DNA from: Rotaria sordida
Lineage: Eukaryota > Rotifera > Eurotatoria > Philodinida > Philodinidae
DNA length: 64,000 bases
Direction of reading: 5' to 3'
NCBI GenBank assembly: GCA_905250125.1
Contig: CAJNOL010000845.1
Span: forward strand, 1-64,000
Positions 43,467 through 58,300 of the stretch are shown piece after piece; position 1 is the stretch's first letter, and every line of letters starts with the position of its first letter. Position numbers and translations under genes: made by a program. Below the pieces are notes generated by a model, which had not been told where the DNA came from, made no database searches, and was given only the letters and a program-made list of their open reading frames with translations.

Positions 43467-44042
43467 TAGGTGAAATGATTCATACAAACTTTTTTATTTA
43501 TGTGATTAAGTGTTCAATTTGTTTAATAGAATAAGTAGTTGGATTTGTTTATTTAAAACATTTAAGTATGTTTTTTTTAGAATATGATGTTCATTTGAGA
43601 TTGATTGATTTTTTTGTTTAATAAGAATCTGAGAAATTTTATAGATTATGTAAGGTATCGGCAATTCGAAATTTGAAAAAAATATTTTTTGTCACGGTTG
43701 GATAGAACGCGATGAATTATCTGTAGAAATATGGGTTTTTGAAATATGCAGGCGATATTTCTGTAGTAGAAATTAGGTTTAAAAAAAGCCTATAAAAATT
43801 GAAATATGCCAAAAGCAATAAATCTTCATAGCTTCAATATTTATCCGATGTTGATGACAGTCGATTTTTTCGTTATGATAGCAAAAAAAATAAATAAATA
43901 CAAATTTATATTCAGAGATTTTTATCATCAGAACTTCAGTTCTGAAAGAGACGAATATCATATTCAGAATCAACGAAAATATCTACATCGAGCAATATAC
44001 TCAATACTCAAAACTATTTTTGTCAAACGAGAGGAATCGTTA

Positions 44043-44758
44043 ATCAAGAAAATTGAGTTTCTTATTTTCTGAATAGTTAATGAAGATGTCAGCAGTTGAT
44101 TGAAGTTCGAATTACATCATTAGACTTCATTCAAACTGTGAAAACTTGATATTATCGATCTCCTATAGCGTTATACAATGCAATATTCATATGGAAAACT
44201 CTTTCTTTCCTCTATCGAGTAGCATATAGGCGTATGACAAAATATTGTTCTTTCTCCCTTTTGCTTTTTAGATGAGATTATTCGCTTGTATGTACAAGCG
44301 ATGGATATCCATGACAAAACTTCCTCACTATTGAGCTGTAAAAGTAGCGATTCATTTTTTATTATAAAGTCTTTCAAAACTCTATTCTCTGATAACTTTT
44401 ATTTTCGTCCAAAAATTTAGCACAGGAGTTTTATCATGGATATCCTCAGATTGTACATACAAGTGAATAATCTCATCTAAAAAGCAAAAGGAGGAAAAAA
44501 CAATATTTTGTCATACGTCTATATGGTTATTCGATAGAGGAAAGAAAGGACTTTTATTTGATGTATATAAGTCAAATTAAAAGATCTGAATAAGGGAGAT
44601 AAACTTGCCATATAAACATTGTATTGCATAACACTATATAAAATCATTAATATCGAGTTTTGACTCAGCCGGAATAACGTCTAACGATGTAATTCGAACG
44701 TCAATCAACTTTTGACATCCTAATGAACTATCCGGAAAGTAAGAAACTCAATTTTGAT
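44043..44758. mobile_element. Foldback element with arms of about 340 bp
   Basis: ATTGAGTTTCTTA, GATGTCAGCAGTTGATTGA, GTTATACAATGCAATATT, TTTTGCTTTTTAGATGAGA, TTATGTACAAG-like blocks on the left are mirrored on the right (TCTCATCTAAAAAGCAAAA, TGTATTGCATAAC, TCAATCAACTTTTGACATC, TAAGAAACTCAAT). No coding potential. Confidence 0.7.
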
Positions 44759-44759
44759 A

Positions 44760-47700
44760 GGGGACCGATTTGGTTGCTTTTAATGATCTTTCCTCCCCTT
44801 CGTTTGACTAGATAATTATGATTTTGTTGATTTTTATCATCATCTAATGATGTAACATTGTTAAGCTATAGTTACAAATAAAATTTTCACATCGAACATA
44901 ACAGTGGTCGGTCAAGGATTTTGAGAAAGAAGAATAATCATAGTCACAAAGGTTGTATCAGCATATTTTTCGATGTTTTCTCCTAAGAAAAAAATCGAAA
45001 TAGATTTCATAATGAATGGACGATCGTCTTCCCTCTAAATCTGCCATTGAAGATCTCTGTTTCGGTCAGAACACCCGTAGATATGACAATACTTTGTTTA
45101 ACTGTGTAAGCACTACTTTATAAGTAAATTTTGATATCAGAAATATTGAATACAGGCTACGTATTGATTTCAATTAAAGCGTAGTACACTAACGTTTAAT
45201 ATTGCTAATCAAAGTAATCGATAGTGAGAATATGTTTCGTTCATTTCGGTAATTTTTTTTTTTGGAATTTTTCTGCTCGATGGATAATCAATTATACACA
45301 ACATATTGATTTCATCTAAATCTCATTCATCATCAATTTTCTATTAAAAAAAAATCAATGTCAATATATAATAGACATTATGCTTTAGGGTATTCTTAAT
45401 TCTTGTAGAATAGCGTTCATTTTCTTTTTGTTTGTACATACATTGACCTTGAAAATGGCATCGTTATTTTTTTATTAATTATATATGACTTGTCCGTCAT
45501 TTTTCTTTCACCTTTTTGTTCGTTCTGATTGATAGCTAGTATTTTTTTTTATTTTAAGATTCATCGGTATGTCATATGATAATATTTGTAATTGATTGCA
45601 GATATTGTTTATTGATTTATTAATAATAAAAGTACCGATCTCTTCTACATCCATATATATATATATATTTGTTTGTTAGAAACAAAACATGAATTACATA
45701 TTGTATATATATATATATTCTTTATTGTTTTGGGCAAACTATTATTTTCTTATTTATGTCTAAATGTCATATTTAACTGAATACATTTCTATGTAACAAT
45801 TATTATCACCTGTCTTTTGTAATTATTTTGTAGAATTATAAGAGCATCTTAATAGACACATGTCAATATTATTAAACTCATCATATTTCTTTTTTATATA
45901 TTTGTAAAGACAGTTTTCATTATAGTGATTGTCATGAATATCTAATCAATACAACATGTCATTTTATGTTCTATTTCTTCTCTATTCGACAAATGATGTT
46001 CACATTCTATCTGTATTGATAATATTTTGATCTTATAATACTATTCTTCAAAATAAACTCTCATTTATCATTTTATATATTCATGTTGTCTCTAATTCCA
46101 CTATTCACGTCCGTATTATTATCCACCAACGAACTGACAACAAGAAGAAAAAGCAATAACGGAGGAAAAAAAACGAAGAAGAAGAAGAAGAAGAAAGAAA
46201 AACCACTGAATAAGAGATTCGATTAGAAACTCGGCATTTTTTTTCTTCTTCTTCTTCTTCTTCTCTTGTTGAGCAGCTGGCCATGTTTACCGCCATATTC
46301 TCCATTTTCTAGTCGTCAAACATACGCACATGCTTTTGGTTTTATTCATGACATTTTCTAAATGAGTAAAAGGTAAATTTAGGAGAATAAAAAAAAAATA
46401 TTTTTATAAATTATAATAGACTTGAAAGACATTAGAAGAATTTTTGATGTTAATCTTTTCAAAGGTCGAAATTATATAAAATACAAAATAAAAAAAAAAA
46501 ACTTTATGTACTTTGTTTGACACCATAATTCAATTGACAAAATATTTAGAAAACCGTATTTTGGTTTTTTTCTTATCAACTGATAAGACATTATCATTGG
46601 TGTGGATTTACATAGAAATATAAAAAGTCAGATAGCATAAATCTATATACCAAATTATAGCCTATTATTTCATTATCTGTTTATATCATTATTATCATCT
46701 GTAAAATAATAATAATAATAAATAGAATCTTAACTCGTGTCATGACAATAATTTTATGTAAAGATAGATGAATATGGATATTTCCTCAGATATTTATATG
46801 ATAAATTTTCTTTGGTATCTCATTTGTATTTCGACAGGCACATAGTATACGACATTTATTTTAGCTGCTGTTAATAAAGACTGCAAATAAAGAGACGTGT
46901 TTTGTCCTTCACGTACTTCTTCGATTATATATGTTGTGATAGATATCCTTGAAGATCACAAATTTATATAGAGAGACAAAATGATGAGATATATATCTAT
47001 AGTATATATTGATATTTATATTTATTCGATTGAAAAAATTCAGCCACCAGAAGGTCATTGACAAAAACAAACGACAATCTTGATAGAGACAGTATATTTA
47101 TAGATAATAATATAGAATAAATATATGTGTCATAACAAGAACGGAATAGTGGGACAGAAATAGAGCAAATGAGTCTAGGAAAACAAGGAATTAATACGGA
47201 AAAAAAACGAAACAACACAGTCGCGTTTCTCATTTTTCCCCGTTTACTATTATTAGTTGATACTATATGACACTCTCGTCTGCAAGGTGAACCATAATGC
47301 GCGTTTGATTAGATATATATTAGAGATAAATTATTCACACATGATTACAAACCATAGCGCCTATTACGGTTTCAATTTATCTGTTGTGATATGCTTGTGT
47401 GATCAATCGATCACAACTAAATTTTACGTTTCGTTGGTTACAAAGAAGTAAAAAGTGAGTGAAATAGAATTGTATATTAAAACTTGTCGATATATCATAT
47501 TACATTATTTCTAATGAATGATTCTATGTATCTCGTCGAAAACGAGGAAATTAATCGAAGATTAGGTTGATCAGTACAAACAAAACTGAGCTATGAAGAA
47601 AGAAAAAAAAAATACAACGAAAACGAACACTTGAGAGACACAGAGACAGCAAAAGAGAGAGAGAGAGAGAGAGGAGAAAGACAAGCACAAATGAAGGTCG

Positions 47701-47925
47701 TTATATAAGAAAGAGAAACCGATGTATGTGCAGACGTATAAAATAATTTTGCATAAAAAAAACAACTTATTCATTGATTAATTTTATTTCCTTTTTTTTT
47801 TCTTGCCATTATTTTGTGATCATAGCTTTTTGAGTAACACAGATTTTTCTAGGTGAAATGTTCATTCAATGTTTAACATAGAACTTGTATTATATCAAAC
47901 ATTGACTATTCAATATATGTTTTAA
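44760..47925. other. AT-rich spacer upstream of glypican
   Basis: No gene recognised. Contains TA and GA microsatellites (for example 47650-47675) and an inverted GAA/TTC pair (46175-46264). The last 200 bp should hold the glypican promoter, but I see no clear motif. Confidence 0.4.
46175..46264. repeat. Inverted GAA/TTC triplet tracts
   Basis: About six GAA triplets (46175-46193) are followed 50 bp later by about seven TTC triplets (46243-46264), so one strand can fold into a purine-pyrimidine hairpin or a triplex. Confidence 0.6.
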
Positions 47926-47927
47926 CT

Positions 47928-50900
47928 ATGTTTATTAAATATTCTATATGGAGAATTTCTATGGTATTACTTTTTTTAATAAACATTACTAATGCTATTG
48001 GTAATTATCGAGAAAATCTTGCACTACGTCATCCATGCAATACAATCAATAGACGTCTCATACCATATATCACATGGACAGAAAAACTTGCTAATAGCCA
48101 ATATAAAGGTGAGCTATTTCATTTATTCTTAATGTCTTATTTTTATCGTATCAATATTTTCATTGATAATAAAAACTAACGAAATACATCGTATATATAA
48201 CTGTGTGCACGATCCAAAAAAAAAATGTCTCCGTGTTATAATAGATTTTTTAATGTTGAAATCCCTAAAGAATATGTTACTCGTTAATCACCAATGGAAA
48301 TATTATTCAGATAAAGCATATCACATTTTAGTAAGGGAATAAAAGAAGCAGAAAAGAATATTTTTTTTTTTTTACAATTTTATGTATGAATGTAAGGATT
48401 CAATTATTATGATTGATCTTGCTTGTAAAATCTAAATAGACTTTTTGAAGGATTCATACTAATCAACATTGTATGATTTCTTTTACAGAAAAAAAAACAA
48501 TTTCAACGCTTTCTTTTTTCAAACATAGGAAAATGTATTGGATTGTAAAAAAAAAAAATCTTTGTATTATTTATAGTTCAAAAAGATGCTTGTGGTCAGA
48601 TTGATATCGGACCAGCATGTTGTACACATGAAATTATGAATTCTTATGCAACATCACTTGGTAATGAATTAAAAAATATACTCGATGCTGAATTGAATAA
48701 CTTAACAAAATTACTTTCAGTATCAAAACAACAAATCGATTGTGAGTGAATATTATTATTGATAAGTACCATCATTGTCTTACTGTAGACCTTCAGGCGG
48801 ACACTAAGTGAAAAAATTGATAGTTTACTTTTTTAAATGATTTAAATAGTATAGCACATACTCTGGCCTATAGGTTATTGCATGTCATATAAAGATCTTT
48901 GTTTCTCTTGTTAGCATTAGTCGGAACACAAAGAAAAAAAAATTCTTTAAGAAATATCGCTATTAGAGAATTACGAGCCTATTTTTACTATGATTTGGAA
49001 ATATAAGGAAACAACATCCTTGAGAAAATTATATATATAATCTATAATTGCGTCTTTCATTCTATCGATTCGGAAAACAAACTTCCGCTTTTATCTATTG
49101 GGGATTTGAAAAAGAAAAATCATTCTTCTTTAGCATCGAGTGCATTTACGGAAACATGTGCTAAGTGTAATGAGCTTACACAATTCACCACAAAATGCCC
49201 ATAAAACTGATATAACGTTAGTGCAAACATTGCATATATAGAGTCTAGATCTTTCATAATGATTTTTCAGCAAAAACAAAGTTTTCTTTTTTCTGATTAT
49301 ATTGACACTTGAGAGATGATAATCAGGGCAGAACGAGTTATTTAAAGAGTTCTATAGAAATTCTTATAGCTAAAATGATTCGATCTATTTTTAGTAACAT
49401 TCAATCTAGGCTACAAAATGATATATAACAATTAATTATATTAACTACATAGACTTGAACTTCGTGAATCAGAGCTGAGTCAGTTATTTTTAAAATAATA
49501 TGGTTGAATTCATGAAGTTTTAGTAATTAAAACTTTTTAAAAAGTATATTATCTATAATGTAATGTGCCTATTTTACAAAAAACACAATGTTTATATAAA
49601 TTCTTTATTACTTTTCTAATATCACATTTGAAAATATCTTTCATGAAACTTCAAACTATCTGCCAGCTTATGCAGTGTCTGATACTCTTTCGAATATGAT
49701 ATTTGAAAAGAAAAATTATTTAATATGCTTTTAAAAAGTTTTATTCACTAAAATGTAGCTGGTATTGTTCTCTTTCCATTTATATAAATTCAGCTTGTTT
49801 TAGAACAATTCTTGAAAAGATCGTCCAAAAACATTCTGTTCAGTATTGTATATATATATATATATTTTATCATAGCTTGGTCAAAAGAATACATCATGGA
49901 ATTGCATCATTTAACAGTATCATCACTTGAAACATTGTTCGGTACAAAGGAATATCGTTTAAATATTGATCATTCAGTATCAACTTTATTCAATACTCTT
50001 AGTAATAGTCATTCATCTGTCGATGATGTATCAAAATCAACTGTGAATTTATTTAATCATCTGATTATTTCATTATATCGACGATTTATAATAAATAATG
50101 ATCAAATTGTATTGGATAATAATTTTCAAAAATGTCTTATAAATAAAGCATTTGATATAGACGCATTACCAAAACAACGTGAATTACTTTATATATTAAC
50201 AAGTGCATCATCAATAATTCAAATATTTTATACCATGCTTGTTTATATTGATGCAGATATTCAACGATTAAAAACAACAGCAACAATGAATTCAAAACAA
50301 TGTATACAACGCTATGCAAGAGAAACATTATGCCCTATATGTGTTCATACATCATCTTCGTTTAATCAAAACAATAATAATGATATTAGGAAAGTTTTAT
50401 GTAAAAATGATTGTCGATATATAATTAAAACATGTCTCAATCAAACAAATGATCCTTATATGGCATTTGCTTCAATTGCTAAAAATTATTCTGATATTAT
50501 AAAAGAAATTGAACATGCTGTTATTGAACTTAAAGTGAGTACATATAATGAATACTGAAAGAAAAAGAAATATATAATTTTTTTATTCCTTTTTTTTATG
50601 TTAAGCTTGTTGAACATCTTGCGAAATTACACATTTACTTATATGACATGGTTGTTAATGCTTCTAATAGTCGACATATATATGTGGAACTTCAAAATGC
50701 TTGTTCAAATGAAAATACTAAATCTTTTAGTCCTATTCTTTCGTTACCACCAACTATAACTGAACGACGTGAACTTGTTTTCCAATGGAATAGATCATTA
50801 CATTTTGTGCTCAAACGAACTCAATCATCTATGGATAGTCTCAATACAAAATTTACAAAAAAGCTAATCACTGGTATTTGTTCGAATTCAAAGTATGCTA

Positions 50901-52558
50901 TTAAGTCAGATCGATGCACACAAATCGATAAGCAAACTACAAAGTAAGTATATTGATCCGACATTGTTTTACATTTTATGTGAAATAATAATCATATAGC
51001 ATTGCACAAGCAGAACAGTAAACAATATGAATATATTTGTGTATTTCTATACATCGTATGTAATCGATATCATACTATATTAATGTGTATAATAAGTAGA
51101 ACTAAAGCAATGTTCTATTTAAAGTTTCTGCTTCGAAGAGGTTATGTCGAACTCTGAAGAAGCAAATAGATTTTTTGATAGCAGTGATCGTATAATTCTT
51201 GGCGTAATAATTACGAACTTGAACCCTGAGGGACTGCTGCTCATTTGGCTTCGTGCCTAATAAAACACTGAACTAAAGGATCGTGAACCAATATTGAAAG
51301 CAAGTCAATCTATCAACATACTTTTCAATTTATTGAGATATATAATTTAAATTGGCATGTTTCACGTTCAAATCATCATTTCATTTTTTTTTATGTATGA
51401 TGAAAATAAGGCTGCTAATAAAACCGCAATGAACTCATAAATTTTATTTGATATATTCTGTAGATTCAGGTTAATAATTCTGACACCTGCCGGAAAGATG
51501 CCGTTTCCAGCTGAAAAACTCGCGAAGATGGTAAGAACTTTGAAGCAGAAATTCGGTAGTCAAATTTTTCCAGTTCTTGTGTGAATTAACCATCATCGAG
51601 TAGAGCTGACTCGCTGATTTTCCGTCTGTACTTCATTCATCCGAAGATTTCTCTAAATTTCATCAAATCCTAGTAGAACATTTATTTATTTTTAATCTAA
51701 ATGTTAAAATTATTTTCTAATTCATCTATGACATAAACTTGTGAGCATTCAATACTTAAAAGTCTAAACATATTCTATAAAAGCCATACGTGCGATTTCT
51801 TCTCATACATTTATTCTGAAACATAATCCATGTTAATGTTTTTTCATACGCATCGATAAAAATCATACTTATACCGCTTGGATAGCCATAATAAGAATAA
51901 CATCGAGTTTACATAGTAAACCGTATTGAGGTTACCTTGATTGTATCAAAAATCTATGAATTACAAACTGATACAGAAATTATTCTTAGTCGTCTTATAA
52001 AACATAAGATTTATTTTTACACACAAATGGATAGAATTTTGACGCAATTTTGTTTCTATATATAGCCATTTCATTCAATGGCCACTTCCACCTGTCTCCG
52101 AGTTTACATTAAATACGCATGATGCAGAATTGACACGTAATCAACTTGATGAGTTAAAAAAAAAGCTAAAACCTATACAACAAATAATTAAATTTCTTCA
52201 ACCAAAAAAAAAATATTCATTAATACAATACATACCTGATTTTGAATCATATAATGATGATGTTAATATTATTGATTATGATACAGAATTATTACCATTT
52301 ATTGAAACTGATGATAATGATATTCATGGATCACTTAGTGAACAACTTTACAATGAAATTGATGGACAAACTACACGTATATACTTTATATTTGATTTCA
52401 TTTTCAATGAAATATTTTTTATTTTATTTTGTTTTTATTCAGGTCGATCAATTGTTACTACTAGTAAATATGTTGAAAAGAAAAAGATTAACAATGGTAA
52501 ATTAATAACATACAGTTTGCCATTATATCTAATAATTGTCATCATTCATCGAATTTGA
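47928..52558 (+). CDS. Glypican-family cell-surface proteoglycan core
   Basis: Six exons with consistent GT-AG phases: 47928-48108, 48577-48741, 49876-50534, 50606-50943, 52066-52376, 52443-52558; 589 residues. Residues 1-25 form a signal peptide (SMVLLFLINITNAIG). A glypican N-lobe Cys cluster follows (DACGQIDIGPACCTHEIM). The core is helical, with RETLCPICVH...VLCKNDCRYIIKTC matching the conserved glypican Cys-rich segment, then LVEHLAKLH. The C-terminus is acidic (ETDDNDIHGSLSEQ) and ends in a short hydrophobic stretch (YSLPLYLIIVIIHRI) that could signal GPI anchoring. Glypicans sit on the outer membrane leaflet and tune Wnt, Hh and BMP signals. I find no Ser-Gly dipeptide in the joined exons, so the usual heparan sulphate sites seem absent unless an exon was missed. 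Confidence 0.82.
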
Positions 52559-52559
52559 C

Positions 52560-54150
52560 TTATTAGTCAACGAACAAGATGTAAAATGATAAACTTGTGA
52601 AATTTTATTTTTCATTTTTGTATAGTGATATATTGACATTATCCATCCAATACTCCGTGTTTATTATTGTCTTATTTTTGTTTCTTGTTTTGAAAGTATC
52701 CGGTGTTCTGTCCTTTTTTGTATAGTAGTCTAGATATTTTTTAATATACATTATTTGTGACTTAGTTTTATCATGAAATCATAATAATTCTCAATTTTTA
52801 TTCGTATAAAATTTATCTCATGATATCATTTATTCCAATAAAAATCTTTATAAATATTAATAATAATAGAAGATTAATAATTTTTATCCTTGAAAATTTC
52901 CAGTATTTTCCTATGATATTATTAAATTGTGAACATTTTTCTTATATCGATCTAAATTAAATGCATCAAAATTTTTCCGGCATTTACCGGATGTTCATAT
53001 TACTTATTCAGAATGCATTATAACTGTAACGTTTTTCCTGTTTTATAGCATAAGAAAAAAAAAAAAGTGATGAATTTTCGATATTTTAGATTACTACTTT
53101 GGGAACATCGGATGTATAATATGGTTTAAAATAAAATACATCATATTAATTGACAGGATGAAGATTTTGAGAGAAAGAAAAAAAAGAAAAGAAATACCGG
53201 AGACGTGTTATGTAGTATTTATAGCTCATCAACATCAAGTTATATAAACATAGTTTTCATTGGATCTCAGCTAGGCTATATGCATGTCATTAAACAATAG
53301 AAGTTTTCATGAAAAATAAGATTAAGATAAATGGATATTTCATATGATCATACTTGATGATTTAAGAAATGTACTGATCAAATAAAAAATCATTTCTTTC
53401 ATTTGTCATATGCCCAATGACACATAGAATATTTTGTTTTGTTTTTCTTTTTTGTAAGTTTTCTATAGAAAAAAAAAAAAACGATTTATTAGTATCGACA
53501 CCACTTTTGACAAGATTCAATTAACTACTGAAGATTAATAAATCTCTAATTAGTCAAACAGTCAGAAAAAAAAAACGTCTATTAGATTGGTTAACAACAC
53601 AACACTTTATCATATAGAGTATATTTATTGTATCCCCTTAGGATACAATATTTCGGGTCGATACGACTGACATTGATTCTTGTAGTCGCGTATAATTATC
53701 TTTTGTTCAAAGCGTTTTCTCAAAGAATATATTGTAAAAAAGTATTTTCTATATATTATAAAATAAAGCTGATCATGTAGAAAAAAAAAAAAAAGTGACA
53801 ATAATGAGTTTTAACTCAAATTAATTGCTCTAGAGCTTAGAAGATAATATACAGTTAATTAATGTGGAAACGCAATATGCAAAAACATTATAATCGCAAG
53901 TTGTTATTTATTTATATTTATTCGGATGTAGGTCATGTCGACCTTTTATACCGGCTAATAGCTTGTCACAGCTGCGAACAAAAAAAGAATCATTATTTTT
54001 TTTTTAGACATAAACTCAACACATTAAGAATAAATACACAAAAGATTTGTTTTTTAAGAAAAGAATTGAATAGACATATATGTAAATGGAATATGATTCA
54101 TTCGAGATTTTTTTATTTGTTGTTTTTGTGTTTTCGTCAATCTTTGAAAT
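52560..54150. other. AT-rich spacer
   Basis: No gene recognised. A clean 10-bp stem, 5-nt loop hairpin (TATTGTATCC...GGATACAATA) lies at about 53627-53651. Confidence 0.4.
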
Positions 54151-54159
54151 ATTTGAACA

Positions 54160-55389
54160 TTATGGTGATTTTATTCGTAATCGTTTAACAGTATCAACAT
54201 GATGTGATTTACGTTTTGTTGATGATGATTTCTTTAAAGTAATTATTGTTTGTTCATATGGTAAAAAATTTTCTCGATTATCATTTTGAATGTATGTAGG
54301 TAGATATGTATTTGTTGTTGAAGATATTTTAATAAATGAATGAAGTAAATCACATAAATGTTTACGTGATTGTAAAAATGTCGAACGAATTAATGAAGTA
54401 TGATGTAGAGATTCATAATAACGTGGTGATTGTAATTTTTCTAGAGATATTTGCATAATACGTATACAATAATATAAATCATCCATTTGATTTTTTTTTC
54501 TGATCTAAGAAAAAAAAGAAAGAAGAAAATATTTTCTTTATTCATGTCAAAATACTACGTATAATATTCTTTTCTTTTTATAGATATGAATATATAAAAA
54601 AAAAGAGTCGTGTACTTTGGCACACATAGAACACAGAAAAAAAAAGCATCGTCTATTGATAGTAATACTAGATATACGTCATTATTCTTCTTTTCATTCG
54701 GTCTTTCCGAAAAAGATTTTGTAATAGAAATAGGAAGCAAAAAGAAGTCTTTCCCCTTTTCTCTCTTCTCGTTTTTTTTTTTCTTTCTTTTCTACATCGA
54801 TAAATTCTGAATCGGGTTATATCAATAATTATAGAAGAAAAACAAATTTTTTTCGTTTGAAAAAAAAAACCAAACAAGAATTCAGTCAATATTAAATATA
54901 CTTGACATGTTTTGAAAATTAATAATATATGAGAATAAAATATTTTCTTCATTGTGATTAAAATCAAAATGGAAGTTTTTCTTTCTGCACATGACAAACA
55001 ACAAAAAAGAAAAGAACTAAATTGATTACATTCATCGCAATTATTTAGACGTTGTCTTGTTTAGTATGCCATAGTAAACAAAAAACTTACTTTCTCGCAT
55101 TCTATTTTGTTGTAAATAATATCTAAAATTAAATACATCTTCCGGCTATGTATCGTTGATATCCTGTTTTGAAGTTTGAATCATTGTCAACTATATTTAG
55201 ATTAAATGATTATTTGAAAAACTCAATGTTTTCATTTGTCTTATGAAAATATTTGTAATAAACACAAATATAAATAAAATCTATCAAAATGAATACTTGC
55301 AATGTTTTCTCTTCTTTATTATTATACTTGTGAATAAATATATGTTCTCTGTTCATCTCGATTTCTGATTCAAATGAATTATTAGACAT
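54160..55389 (-). CDS. Small two-exon protein with a SERTA-like segment
   Basis: Exons 55297-55389 (ATG at 55389, MSNNSFESEIEMNREH) and 54160-54504 are joined in phase 0 across a 792-bp intron (CAA|GTATTC and TTCTTAG|ATC), giving about 145 residues. The second exon opens IRKKNQMDDLYYCIRIMQISLEKL, then SLHHTSLIRSTFLQSRKHLCDLLHSF. That spacing of IS(L)xKL, SLhhTsLI and a following helix recalls the SERTA motif of transcriptional co-regulators. The C-terminus is Lys/Arg/Ser-rich (LKKSSSTKRKSHH...VKRLRIKSP), compatible with nuclear localisation. The splice and the family assignment are both tentative. Confidence 0.5.
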
Positions 55390-55394
55390 TGACA

Positions 55395-58300
55395 ATAATA
55401 ATAAAAAGAGCGAGAAAAAGACAGAAGATAAATTTATATTATAGTTAGCATATGTATGCGTGCATGCAGCTCATTGATTATGCACCTACCGTCTTTGTCT
55501 ACACAATCAACTACTTTTCATCTCTTTTTCTACTTGCATTATGGTTTTTGTGTGCTTCCTGAAAAATTGTAACATGCAAACTCAAAAAAAAAAAAAAAAA
55601 AAGAAAAAGAAAAAAGAATAAGTCTTTTATTTCTCACCAACGATAAAACTGATATTCTAATGAGTTCACAAAAGACACAAATAGTTTGCTTTTCATTAAT
55701 AATGAATAATAAACCAAAAAAAGAAAAAGAAAAAGAAAAAAGTAACTATTTATTCATCTGTAAAACGTCAGAGTACTTTATCTGATAAAGCTCAATATCG
55801 ATAATGATGAAGCATGAGACAAATATGAAAAAAAAAATAGAATCAATGAATACTTCAATTTATTTGGTAAATGTCATCATTCAATATTGTCACTCCACGG
55901 GGAGAAAGAAAAAGAAGAAGAAAAAGACATCAAAACAATGTCTATGCTCATTGCATTTGGATTATTAAGAGTATGCGTATGTTCGTTGTTTGACAATATT
56001 AGTAAGTTTATACGACAGATTATATGAATCAATCAATATAGATGCATATCGAATATGTACATACGAATATATTAAACAATATTTTAAATGTTTTTATTTG
56101 ATAGATTATCATGCTGTCAATTATAATTTTATATTAAATGTATGATAATGAAAAGATGATTTGTTTTTGAAAATATCTTTTATAAATTAGGAAATTTTCC
56201 TGATTAATTGACAATATAAGTAACTTGTTGAATACATAAGTTTTACTAATAAAACGATTATTTTACATTAATATGAATATTTCACTAAGTACCTAAATAT
56301 ATAGAAAGTAATTGGAATATTTAATATAATAAAACAGCAATAGAACGAAAAATCAAATCTTTTTTTTATTTTTAATATGATCGGTTGCAATCAATATACT
56401 CATAAATGCAAAAATATAGTGATCCAAGTAAATTAACAAAAATCTAATCATATATAAATTTGTTATGTTATTTGATTGTGTACAATATTGTTATGTTTGT
56501 CAACATAGTTCTAATGATTAATTAATAAAAAGAAATATGATTGTTGTATATTTCATTTTCTTTTAGAAACTTAAAAGAAATTTTACTTCTTCCAGTACTG
56601 TAAGTTCTTACTATTAAATATTTTATTAACATGAAATGTTCAACATTAAACATCGCACTTGGTGGTTGAAATTTATGGAGCATTTCAAACAAAATAGGAA
56701 ATACCCATTGTTCATTTAGCTTTGATTGCTTACAAGGTTGATTTTTCTGCATAAGTTTTTTTTGAAGCACTAGACATATGTAAAAATGTTCATTCTTTTA
56801 GCTGACTATTAATTAAAAAGTAATTAGCGAATATTTCTCTAACCATATGAGAATGATGAAATTTTCAGCAAGATCAGATTGCAAAAAAACCGGATATCTA
56901 GAAATTCTAAACAAAATATTTATCTTTTTCATTCTCTAGAAATTCTGAAGAAGGATGTATACCATTTTGAACTTTTCATTCGATTATAAGAGCATTTTTT
57001 GTTTTAGAAAAATCTAAGTATGCTCAGAAAACACTTTGGATAGAGTTATTTTAACCTTAGAAATTGTCAATAGATTGTAGTATATAAAAATTAGTTCTAG
57101 GATAGTTCTATTTTTGCAACGAATGATTTTACCCTAAAGTATACTTTTATTTGCGGATAGATAGCTTTGATAAAAATAACTTATTGTTCATTTTTCATAA
57201 ACATCTAATCTACAATGAAAATATTTCTATCAAATTAATTTTAATTACATATTTCTAGATTATTTGTAAACATTTCAAATCATATCTTCTATATTGAATA
57301 TTCAAAATGACAAAAATTCAATTTGTTTTATATTAAAATAAATCTTATTGTAAAGTAAATGTTCATTCTCATTTTGTGTTATTCTACAGAATTATTCACT
57401 TCATTATACTCAAGAAAAGACAGATATCTATATTAGCGGCTATCACAGAACGGAACATTCATGATTCTGTTAAAACTTTGAAGTCTTCTTTATCATGGTG
57501 AAAACAAAAATTAGCTCTATAGAGTGGAAATATTCGAATCTTCTTATCGTAGAGCTACTTATGAACTACCGTGCATTATCTAAATAATAAATAGTAGTTC
57601 AAGAGATTTAGTCGCATCATTATGAATTAAGATAAACCTTAAAGTCTCACTAAATCTATAATTGATACCGTCACTGTTCGCTTTTTTTTAATGCAAACTG
57701 AATGAAACGCGCATAGGATATCATTGTCAAGCTGGAAAAGATACTGTCTTATGATGCCTAGTGTGAGCATTGAGATGGTTTAAACCATTCAAGATTGTCT
57801 GAAAAAGTAAAATTCTTGATTCAAGTATAAAAATGAAATTTCTAGAAAAATCATATCTTGTCGAATCGCATTATCTTATTGAATATTTCAAATTCAATTG
57901 ATTGAACGTATTTTTTCCAAGACTAAATCGAGTAGATCTCAAAATTTTGTGCTCATTATACAAAAGGCTACCATCAATTCCAGAAGCAAGAGTACAATTA
58001 AAAACACATTTCAGATCAGAATATGAAATCTTTTAAAATCGCTTTTTGATGGTTTAATTTCAACTTTATAGAACACGATCTAAAAGAAGTGTTAAAGTAT
58101 AGAGAGTAGAAATTTGCATTCTCACACAGACCATAATAGACGTTATTAATTTTATTGCATTTCTGAAGAAATATACTATGATTAATAAGAGCAATTATAT
58201 GATGTTTCACATTTTAACTTGCAATAACAACTTTTTTTTCTGTAAAATTTCTCAGATTGTTATTATTAAATAACCAATTAACATTAAATGAATATTATGT

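Noticed and set aside
53627-53651. Perfect short hairpin as a terminator
   Set aside because: It is about 1 kb past the glypican end in a eukaryotic context, and a single 10-bp stem is expected by chance at this AT content.
56522-56770. 82-codon minus-strand frame
   Set aside because: Protein-like in part, but without an ATG near its start or a recognisable domain. Recorded only as a possible remnant.
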